A program made the translations under genes and the position numbers. Shown one piece after another: positions 9,901 to 19,358 of a stretch of DNA of 64,000 nt; the stretch's first letter is position 1; every line of letters begins with the position of its first letter. The stretch is from assembly GCA_002049455.2 (NCBI GenBank), contig KV919007.1, positions 56,942-120,941 on the forward strand, given 5' to 3'. The stretch comes from Porphyra umbilicalis (Eukaryota; Rhodophyta; Bangiophyceae; Bangiales; Bangiaceae). The notes beneath the pieces were generated by a model. The model saw nothing but the letters and a program-made list of their open reading frames with translations. It made no database searches and was not told the DNA's origin.

Positions 9901-12900
9901 GCGGAGGTTTGGCGCTGGCCGCCGGAGGTGCCCTTCGCGGCATATGTAGTGGCGGTTGGGGTCTCGTTCGCCCCCCCACGTGCTCTGGGGGCATTTATGT
10001 GAGAAGTGGTCACCGTCAACCAACCATACAGTCGTTATGCGTTTTCATGGCAGGGGTGCGCCACAAAAGTAGCACCCTCTTTCAGTCCGAGATCGCGAGA
10101 GATCGCGTTCCTGAGGCTCTAGGGGCCATTCACTTGTAGAGCATGCTCTCCGAGTGAATGGCACATAAGCGAATAATGACTGTTTTGCTAGAAACACACG
10201 GGTACATGAGCAGAACAATGCGGACATGGCTCTTATCCAATGAAAATGGTGTCAAAACACCTCGCCGCAGGGCAGAAACACTCAATCTCGGATGTCGAGG
10301 CCGGTCGCTGCTGTCCTCACCATTCCGCGCTGACATTGATCTCGCCTGTGTGCTTCAGGGGCGAGGACCCTCCTGAATTCGTGAATTTGCATCATAACAG
10401 TGATACACAAGCTTGGGACTTGGCCGTGTGAGCTTGATTCTCATTGTATTAGCCGTTGGACCTGCCATCCGAACTGAATAATTGCGTCGCCAGATCCCCT
10501 TCCGGCCATTCCAAGTCGTAGGCTGCGGTTTCGATGGGGCACCACACTGTGTCGCCCTCAAATCGCTTGAAAGTAACCAAAGAAGCGCGATGGCAGAACC
10601 GCCGACAGAGGTAGCGGCATATCGGGTCCCTGTGAAGTTGAAGGGGCGATGATCGTATGAAAAAAGCGTCTATACGCTTCGTGACTCGCTTTTCGTTCCA
10701 GGGAGCCTTCGAAGCACAACGTTCAAGTCTCTTTAGAAGAATGGTGTTTTGGTCAAGTGCCGCCCGGACATGTCGTTCGCTCCTCCCCCTTGCACCGGAT
10801 GGAAGCATGTAACATGGCGATGACCAGACTATACAGACCCCGACCAAAGCTGCACGAAATAGGTACAGGGTACTGTAGGAGATGTGCCGTGCTGTTTTTT
10901 TGGCAAGAAAACATGCAGAACTGCTGTAGGCAGCAACAGAAGCGCAGAGCGCATCCCACCGGATTACACAGTGTCAGAGAAAACACGTAATCCACTGGAC
11001 TGAGCAGTTTCTGTGCCGATCTGCCGACTCGACGGTATCTGAGACACTGTCAGAGGGTGGCTTTTCACACCGCAAGGTGTATGAGTAAATCTCTACCCTC
11101 GACTGCTGTTTTCCTCCACTGCCGCTGCCTCCCCCCGTTGCCGCTGCTTTCTCCCAGTGCATCAGCCTCCCTCCACCTCCGCTGCCTCCCTCCACCGCTG
11201 CTGCCTCCTCACATCGCTGCTGCGCCCCTCCATCCCCGTTTTGTCCCCCGATTCTTGCGGCCTTCCCCCTCTTCTACTGAGTCGCCTCTTCACTGCTACC
11301 CTTTGTCACAGGTTCTGGCCCTCCCTACCAGGGCTCCGACCTTCGCAACTGCTTCCCATTTCTGCCACTAGTGCTGTCGCTCCCTTCACTGGTACTGCGT
11401 TCCCCCCATCTGTGCTACCCCCCCTTCTACCCGAGCTGCCCCCCCCGCCCCACTGGTACTGCCCACCCCGACCGGTCGGCGCAGCCACAGCGGCGACCAT
11501 AATCACGGAATGGTGTGGCAGGTACACCTGGGTCAGGAACGGGAGGGAGGCGGCAGCCCCCATCAGCGGGGCGGCAAGCGGCGGCGGTCGTGCATGGCCG
11601 ACATGCATGGCGCGGCAGCGTCGATGGCCCATCCCTGTCAATTGCCGAGCCCGACGGAATCAACGGATGCGTATCGAGTAAAATAAAATTGGCCCCGCTG
11701 CAAAGTAGCGAAATCTCAGATGATAGAAAGTCTACCGGAAATAAAGTACAGGACTGATTATCCATTCGCATCCCCCATTCCACCCTTCCAAACACCAACC
11801 CTCCTTGGCGGCAAATCGCCGCTGTGCCAAGGCTGGCTTTCTCTCGCATCGTGTCCAGTCCGATCCGGAACGCGCCCACAATCTCTCAAGCGGAAGGCAC
11901 TGACTTGATCGTTCGATGGAAGTTTTTGTATGATAGGAACTTGTGCGTTGAGTTCATTCGAAACGTGGCTTCAGAGAAGTTTTGGATAGTTCAAGCGGCC
12001 ACTCGGTGTCCCTGGCATCCCGCTCTGGGTCGCTCTGTATACATTGCCGTACATTCCGTGGTGCACTTGGGTCCAGTCGGACACTGACCGCCCTTCGATC
12101 GATCAAACTGTATGCAGCCGACCCGAGATCGCGGGCGCAACGACGGCGCGTGCCTTGACAGCAACGCACCCGACACCTCCCGTTGGACACCGCCGTTGGA
12201 ATCTCGTGTGAGTGATTTCGTCAACCTCGCCCCTCGCACGCGATCGCCCAGTGAATCGATTCGCCCCTCTCTGGTTACGGAACTTTGAACGTTGTGCCCC
12301 CCCCCCCTCCTCGCTTGGTGTGGTATTCATGTCGTTGGTTCAATCACCAGTGAATTGGGACCGACCGTTGTCAACCGTTGAAGAGAGTTCTATCGCCGTC
12401 GCGGCGAGGAAGAAAGACCTTTTGTTGAAGGGCAACCGATGCAAAGCCGGGTGGTGCTCGTGACGGCGACCCCGGACCCATGGTTGTGACAACACGCTCA
12501 GCCACCCCCTCCCAGCTGGGGGGGGGGGCGAGCCAAACCGTTTCGCCGGGTAGTCCCGTCGGGGAATACCCGCACCGGAAGAAAAACTGAAAGAGAACAC
12601 ACGCCCGGCGTCGACCGGGGGAAGGCGCCCCGAGCGACAAACACAAGTTGTGTGACCGGAAGTTTACTTGCCCGCTTCGAAGGCCTCGAGGCGCCACTCA
12701 CGCCTCACCCTCTTATCCCATCCGTTCCCCTCGAACTCTCGGAAAACCCTCCTCAGACACCCTCAAAGGACCCTTGGAAAACCCTCCCTTGACGCCCACG
12801 GGGCCCATAACCCGGAGGACGGCCGAAGCTTCGAGTACCTCCTTGAGTAGAGGCGGGGGAAGGGTGCTACGTGACACCCTTGCGGCGCCCCGGGGTCAGG

Positions 12901-13570
12901 GGCGCGGAGTATCATAAGTCGATAACCCAAGTCGTGTTGACACAAACTTAGGCCCTTAAGCAGGGGCCCGCTCGGGGGGCTACGAATCCTAGGGAAGTAT
13001 TGGGATTGCGGTTGTGGTTGGTGAGCCACGAGGTGCTCATAAGTGGGTCGCCAACGGAACAGTTTCACATTGTGGTAGTTGGGCATAGTTCTGGGGAATC
13101 TGGCTCCCCGAGTGTGGGGGCCATGTGACGGACCGTCACAATCCCTCCTTCTAAAGGGGCCGCCGTCCCGGCGGCCCAGAGCCAGGGGGCCGGGCCCGCA
13201 CGAGTGTGGCGGGCGGGACAGGACGGCTTGCCGCCGGGCTCCCAAGTGTGGGGCCCGGGTGCTGCCCCGGCCCTCGCCAGCGGGGGCCGCCCCCGATCGT
13301 GGGGGCGTCCCCGCCGGGGCAAGGGGGTACGCGCCGTCGCCGTACGCTGGCCACGGCGGCGCGGGCCAGGAGTGGGGCCGCGTGCCCGGGGCGGGCCCGC
13401 TAACCGTGCCCGGTGGGCCAACAATGGGGTGCCCAGTACGGCGCCCCCCCCGTCCCCCCACCCTGGGGGCTGTCTTGCGGTCCCCCGCATGTGAAGCGTC
13501 ATCCAGGGGGAGTGGCCCGCGGGGCGGGGCTGAGGAAGCCCGGGGTAGGGGCCCCTGTCCGCACGCAGGG
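9901..13570. other. No supported gene
   Basis: The frames present are short or lie in compositionally biased DNA: a pyrimidine-rich block at about 11100-11480, C- and G-runs near 12298-12310 and 12518-12530, and GC-rich DNA at 13100-13500. I see no domain and no matched LTR pair. Confidence 0.5.
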
Positions 13571-13573
13571 GCT

Positions 13574-13581
13574 CATAAAAA
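13574..13581 (+). promoter_or_regulatory. Possible TATA-like element
   Basis: CATAAAAA lies in otherwise very GC-rich DNA, about 165 bases upstream of the ATG of the gag-like frame at 13746. Position and contrast in base composition suggest a promoter; this is inference. Confidence 0.3.
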
Positions 13582-13745
13582 GGGGAGTAGGCGGGGGACA
13601 GACGGGGCGGCCGTCCACTACCAGCCATCACCGTTCCCACCACCGCTACTCGAGTGGAGAGCCCCCCCTCGTCCCTCTGTGCGCAGTGTGCCCCCCTCCC
13701 CGTTGCCATCCCCCTCGCCGCCCCCTCTACCAGGGCGCGCCGTCT

Positions 13746-15152
13746 ATGGCTTCCTCGCGGTCGACGGCAGTGGCACCGACCGAGGGGATGGCTTCTTCAA
13801 GTGCGGGGCGCGGCGCGCCGACGCCGAGTGGGACACCGGCGTCGGCTACGGCCAAATCGGGTAGCCCTGCGGCGGGGTCCCCGCGGGTGGGCGGGGCACC
13901 GGGCAGTACAGGCGCCTCCAAGACCAAGGGCTCGACGGCGGCCACCCCGAGGGCTGGCGGGGAGGCGGCATCTGCTTCTGCTACGCCGGCCGGCGCCACC
14001 AAGTCAAGTGGCGCGGCCGTGGCGGCGTCCCGGGGAAAGGCAGCACGTCGGCCGCGCCAGGCCATTGGCGCTCCCCCGAGCCGAGAGTCCTCGGCGGCGG
14101 GGAGGCAATCGACTCAACCACTGCCGCCCTCCCGCCGATCTCAGTCGACGGCGGGGTCGGCGTCGGCCTCCCGCGCGTCGAGTGCGGCGACGCGGTCGTC
14201 TGGCGAGGACGCGGCCGGGCCCCGCACGGCGGCGGCGCACGTGCCGCTGCCGCCCAGCCGGCCGGGCACTTCTACGGCGGCTGAGGCGGCGCCGGGCGAG
14301 GCGGGGGATGACCCCATGGAGTAGGAGTCCCCCCCGCCGGTGCCGCGCCGGGGGCGCCTCCCGGCAGTGGAGGGGGCGGGGCTTGCGGGGCCGGGGGCGT
14401 TGGTCCAGTGGACGCCCCCGGCTGCCCCCAGTCAGATTGGAAAGTGCCGCCTGTGGACGCTTTACTCCGCGATCCCGCTGCCCAAGCAGTGCCCGGCTTG
14501 GCAGCGCTAGCTGACGCGCCACCCCGTGCAGTAAAAACTGCCTTCCGGGGTGGCGACGGACCTCCCCGCCCTACAAGAGGCGGGGGACGCGCCGTGGGTG
14601 GGGCGCGTCGCCGTGCGCCTGTCCAACGTCATGGACGGGGCCACCGCCGACGACGTGCCGCCCGTCTTGGCGTGGGAGTGGGCGTGCCCCTCCCCCCCTT
14701 ACTTGGGGGAGGGGGATCCACACTTCCACCACGAGGACGCCCGCACCGAGCGCCGGGTGCGGGAGGCGTCGGGCATCCTGGTGCGGGCCTCTCAAGTGGA
14801 GAGCACCCAGGTTCATGCCTCGGCGCGGCGGGCGTTCTACGTCCCGATGCCGTCTTGGTGGTCGGCCATGGAGGTGCCCTTCTGGTATTTGGCCCTGATG
14901 CCGCGCATAGTGGCCTTCTTTGGCACTGCGGTCCGCCGGGGGGAGTGCATCCTGGCGGCGGCCATCCTCGCTACCCAGTGGGTGTTGGAGGTGGCTGAGG
15001 CGAGGTATATCTCCGCCCGCACCACAAGATACCTCTGGAATCTGCTCGCTGCCGTAGTGGGGCGCCTGATGGGGCTCCGCCTCGCCAACGTGGCGGAGGG
15101 GGCAGGCCCGGACGCGCATGCGTACCAGGGGTTGTCATGGATATATCCCTGA
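13746..15152 (+). pseudogene. Gag-like retroelement frame with in-frame stops
   Basis: One reading frame runs from the ATG at 13746 to the stop at 15152, broken by TAG (14322), TAG (14508) and TAA (14532) but with no frameshift. The first ~190 codons are Ser/Ala/Thr/Pro-rich and disordered. The part after 14550 is a normal globular sequence with many aromatic and aliphatic residues (for example VPMPSWWSAMEVPFWYLALM), resembling the capsid part of LTR-element gag proteins in composition only. No zinc knuckle, protease or RT follows on this strand; gypsy-1 begins on the other strand at 15287. Family assignment is weak; an unrelated element ORF1 is possible. Confidence 0.4.
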
Positions 15153-15165
15153 GGAATATATCCAT
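15137..15165. repeat. Perfect 10-bp AT-rich inverted repeat
   Basis: ATGGATATAT (15137-15146) and ATATATCCAT (15156-15165) can pair with a 9-base loop. Further TATATCC/GGATATA motifs follow up to about 15260. This AT-rich island separates the gag-like frame from truncated gypsy-1. Confidence 0.7.
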
Positions 15166-15286
15166 GCATTATATCCGTATCCACTTCGGATACGCGCCGG
15201 GGACGCATATTCTAAATGCATTATGAGAAAGAGAGGAGAGGATATATCTATCCTGTCCGACAAAAATTGCAAGATGATATCAGATC

Positions 15287-17916
15287 CTGATATAGGCGAT
15301 CGGCTGGAGCTTCCCGTCGTCTTGCTCTTGCAGCAGGGCGGCACCCACTTGCGTCCCGCAGGCATCCACGTCGAGGACGTACTTCCGCCCGCGCCGCGGG
15401 AGTGCGAGGACCGGCGGGGTCGGGAGGGCCTCCTTGAGCCGGTCGAACGCCTGCTGCTGCAATGGCGTGGCGGGGGGCACGCTGACAGGGGCCGTGGACC
15501 CCATGAGGTCCGTCAATGGCGCCGCCATCCTTGCGAGGTTCGGCACGAACCGGCGGAAGACGTTGCACATCCCCACAAAGCTCCGTACTTGCGTGCGGGT
15601 CGTGGGGAAGCGCGCCTCGCGTAAGGAGCGCGTGTGCGCGTCCATCACGCCGAGCCGGCCCGGCTTGATTTCGTGCCCGAGGTACTCCACGGTCTTCCGA
15701 AAGAACCGGCACTTGGGCAGGTGGAGTGTCACTCCCGCGTCGCGAAGCAGGCGCAGAACGCGGTCGACGTCACGGACGTGCTCCTCCTCCGTCTTGGAGT
15801 ACACGATGACATCGTCGAGGTAGATGAGGCAGCTTAGCCACTTCACCCCGGAGAGGATGATGTCCAGCGCCCGCTTGAACGTCGCCGGGGCGTTTGTTAG
15901 GCCGAACGGCATCCGTTTGTACTGGGACGCGCCCTCGTGGCACACGAAAGCCGTCTTCTCCCGATCTTCGGGTGCGATGGCAACCTGCCAGTAGCCGGCG
16001 TTGCAATCCAACGTCGAGAAGATGGTCGCCGCACCGAGACTGTCGATGCATTCGTCCATCCGGGGCAGCAGGTACGAGTCCTTCTTGGTGACGACGTTCA
16101 GCAGTCGATCAGCGACGCAGAAGCGGAGGCTGCCACACATCTTGGGGACGAGAACGACCGGGAAGCCCCATTCCAACAACGTCGGTTCGATGACGTCCGC
16201 CTCCAGCTGCCGCTTGACCTCGGCCGTCTCGGCCTCCCGCGCCGTGTGCCCCGCACGGCGCGGTGCGAAGCGGACGGGCCGGGCGCCGGCGTTGAGGTCG
16301 ATGCGGTGCTGGGTAGCTTTGATGACGCCGAGCGCCTGGCCCATCCACATTGCCTTGTGCTGGTCCAGCATGCGGCGGATCCGGGTGTGCAGCGTCGGGT
16401 CGACGTCCGGCAGGTCCACGTCCTCCACTTGCGGGGGGGACGCGGGCATCGCTGCTTCCGCCAGGGCGCTTTCTTCGCCCGGGTCCCGGGGTCGCGCGGG
16501 GGTCGCAGCCCCACTGCCCGCGGCCGTCGCCGGGTCCAGGCTCCGCCCCGGCGCAGGGTCGTCTCGGGTGCTTGACACCGCCGCCACGACGCCCTCGGCG
16601 GCCGTGGCAGGCGCGAAGGCCGGGGCGGCCGGTGTACCGGGGGGTGCCCCGGGGGGCACCTGTACGACGCCCGTCGTCAGCAGCTCGACGTAGCCAACGT
16701 CGGCCCTCTGCCGGAGGATGACCTCGCGCGCGCCAAAGTTGGTCACGATGACCGGGAAAGATAGCCCAGGCACGATATCGTGCACGCCGTTGGCGATGGT
16801 GACCCCATGCATTGTGGAGAGGCGCGAGGCGCCGAACAACTGGCCCAGGCCCCCTCACATGGTCCGCACCCAGAAGACCGTGGTTGCCAAAGGCGGGAGC
16901 CGCATCTTAAGCGTCGCGCGGAGAACGCAGGAGACGCCCATTGAGCGGTCACCATCGTCCAACGGCCCCCGTAAGATCGCCGTGACGGACCCGTCCGTCC
17001 AAAGGATGGACCTATCCTGAGGCAGGATGGCGTGGGCGTTGTCGTCGATGAACGTGCAGCCCAAGATGACCGGGACCGACAGGTCGTCGACGACGAGGAA
17101 GGGAACCGGGACGATCCGTGCGCCCTTCTGGAGCCACAGCGTGACGGTCCCGCTAGTGCGTAACCGTGCGCTAATTGCGTCTCGCAGACGGACCATTTCC
17201 TCCTCCTTGGTGGTGACCACCTGGCGGAGCCAGTCAGGAGCGAGGGCGTCCCGGCGGACCAAGTTGGGGCCCGCCCCCGTGTCGACGACGACGCCGAACG
17301 CACGGAGGGACAGCTTGTCCAGCCTCAGCGAGGCCACGATGCAGTAGTTGTGCAGACTGAAAAGCAGCACCTCCCCGCCCCAGGGCGGGGTGCCCGGCGC
17401 GTGCGTGGTGTCCGCGACGGCGGCGGCGTGGCGGCGAAAGCGGGTACGCTCGCGCCGAGCGCGTCCCCCGAGGCGCCGCCGGAGCCCCGTCCCGGTGCGC
17501 GCCCCGTTGGCGGGTAGGTCCGCTGGGATGCCATCCCCGCCACCCCACGGCCGGGGGTCGGAGTGGCCCAGGGCCAGGACCGACGCGGTGACCGGCGGTG
17601 ACGAAGGGACGGCCTCGGTGGCCACCGGCGTCGCTGGGACGGGGCAGTGGTCCGGTACGTCCGCCGTCGCGTGGCCGACCCCCCCGGGCCGCGCGGGGAT
17701 GCGGGGGCAGAAGGCGGGCGCCGGCGGGAATCCCGCTGCGGCCCGCCGCTTGCGTACCTGGCGCAGGCGGGTCGCCGTGATGTAGCAGTGCCGGTGTGCC
17801 TTGAGACGGACGACGTCCGTGGGCAGCCCACTAAGGGTGCTGCCCCTTACTCGTTTCCCTGGGCGTGGCAGGCGCGGCCGTCCCCGTGACTCGCGCCGTC
17901 GGCGCCCGCGATCCAC
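15287..17916 (-). pseudogene. pol: Gypsy-1 pol: protease and reverse transcriptase, 3'-truncated
   Basis: Ty3/gypsy polyprotein on the minus strand, in the -1 frame relative to gag. The retropepsin site reads VVDTGAGPNLV near its start. After an in-frame TGA at 16855-16857 the same frame continues with a linker and the RT: GFPVVLV, LDCNAGYWQVAI, MPFGLTNAPATFKR and the catalytic LIYLDDVIVYS. The RNase H start (YVLDVDACGTQVGAALL) is cut at 15287, where similarity to gypsy-2 ends at TATATCAG. The usual FCVDYR motif reads FCVADR. Integrase is absent. The stop and the truncation make it non-functional. It is nearly identical to gypsy-2 where they overlap. Confidence 0.9.
17821..17859 (-). promoter_or_regulatory. 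-1 ribosomal frameshift signal between gag and pol
   Basis: On the minus strand the zero-frame gag codons read CAG GGA AAC GAG TAA, so G GGA AAC is a canonical X XXY YYZ slippery heptamer (17853-17859) two codons before the gag stop. Seven bases downstream GGGCAGC can pair with GCTGCCC across an 11-base loop (17839-17845 with 17821-17827). A backward slip of one base enters the frame that holds the protease and RT. The arithmetic of the two frames confirms -1. Confidence 0.85.
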
Positions 17917-18646
17917 TCCTCGGAGGAACTCTCCCCCTCGTCGCCTGCCGCGTCGGGGTACGCCCGGTCATCCGTTTTCACGGCGTGGACGAACGCAGCC
18001 GTGCCCGGCGGGACGCTCCCATGGTTGGCGGCGGTCGGCGGCACCGGTGGAACCGGCGGTCCCGCGCCCAGGGGCAGGGGTGCCGGCGGCGCCGGTCCCC
18101 GCCCGTTGCGGTGTGCCGCGACTGTCTCGCGCAGCGCACGCCCGTGGGCCCGCACCTCGGGAGACTGGGTGGGGCACTCCCACACCCAGTGCCCCAGGTG
18201 GCCACAGAACGTGCAGTCCCCCCGCCGACGTGGCGGGGGCCCCGCCTCGGGTGCCCCACTCCATCCGCCGCCACGCGGTGGAGGCGCCCCGCCTCGGGGA
18301 AACCGCGGGGGGCGATCCGAGTGCGGGAAGACGGTTCCCGCCCGTGGAGGCACCGGGGTGCCCGGCGCCAGGGTACCGCGCACGCGCCCCGCCGCCGTGT
18401 GCACGGGGTACAACTCCAGGCGCCCGCCCCACGCGGGCTGCTGTTGCGAGCCCGACGCGTGCGGCAGACTGTCCACCGGTAATACCGGGACGTCGCCCGG
18501 GGACCCGTACTCAACGGGCGTCCCCGACGCGGCCAACACCGCGACCCGCTCGGCCCGCTCCGCCTCGGTCCCGTGGTCCGTGACGGACAGAGCAGCCGCG
18601 GCCAAGGCGGCTCCCACCAAGAGAGCGACGGATGCCGCCAGCCGGG
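17847..18646 (-). pseudogene. gag: Gypsy-1 gag with zinc knuckle, 5'-truncated
   Basis: Minus-strand frame ending with TAA at 17847-17849. A CCHC nucleocapsid knuckle (CTFCGHLGHWVWEC, C-x2-C-x4-H-x4-C) sits in a Pro/Gly/Arg-rich context near the middle. Upstream, the frame enters the copia-A LTR at 18646, so the capsid N-terminus is lost; any initiator read inside the LTR is an artefact. Gag would bind the element RNA and form particles, with pol made by -1 frameshifting at 17853. Confidence 0.8.
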
Positions 18647-19193
18647 TGTTGAAACGCAGTGGGGATAGGGGATGGGTGACCACGGTGAAGTGGTTGAGTG
18701 GCTTGAGCTTGTGTGTATGTGTGCGAACGTGCTTTGTTGGTTGTCTCTCCAAAGCGCCCCTCTTCCCATCAAGGGCACTCCTCAAGTAGTCCAAGTCGGA
18801 GCACTCAAGCCCACCACGCAGCCCAAGCAGCTCGCCCGCGCACGCGCCCGCCCACACTCTAAATCAAAACACTCACCAAATCAAAGCATCAGGGATCAAA
18901 GCAAAGCCCACGAAAATCAAAGCATCAGAAGCGCAAGAACAAAAAATGTGAAATCGCAAAACTTTCACTCAAAATCGCACGGGTACATATGTCGAATGCA
19001 CCAGCGGTCGCCAAACCGCGAGGAAGTCGCATGGGTAGCTTAGTGGGAAGTACGCACCCACTCTCATTAGGCGTGACCTTCCGGTCGCGCCCGGGAGTCG
19101 GGGGCTCGAACCCTGTCAATACATGGTTTCTTGAAGTTTGCTTTTTACAGCAGCAGGGCGTACAGCGGCGGCGTTGATCATGACGTTCCAACA
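18647..19193 (-). repeat. Copia-A 3' LTR
   Basis: 547 bp, TGTTGAAACGC to GTTCCAACA on the plus strand. It is preceded on the minus strand by a polypurine tract, so it is the 3' LTR. It contains an antisense tRNA-like A/B-box block. Confidence 0.88.
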
Positions 19194-19207
19194 CGCCCCC
19201 TTGCTTG
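19194..19207 (-). promoter_or_regulatory. Copia-A polypurine tract
   Basis: Minus strand reads CAAGCAAGGGGGCG directly before the LTR start TGTTGG. The same tract (CAAGCAAGGGGGTC) precedes the copia-3 LTR at 34088. Confidence 0.8.
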
Positions 19208-19358
19208 ACGCCGCCTGACAGCTGACCGCCCTTGAAGTACTTGTCGAGAAGTAAGTCCGCCTAGAATCTTGACGTCTCAAATCCGATGCCGCCCGTCGTG
19301 GCCGCCTTAGAGGAGCAATGTAATTTCATCCAGATGTACTTACGGCGCGTACTTGAAG

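Noticed and set aside
8531..9949. Long Pro/Arg/Ala-rich frames on both strands
   Set aside because: Nearly all frames are open in this GCC-repeat DNA, so length is not evidence of a gene.
18647..18857. Gag initiator of gypsy-1 at 18857
   Set aside because: That ATG lies in the copia-A LTR; the same peptide start appears at other copies of that LTR.
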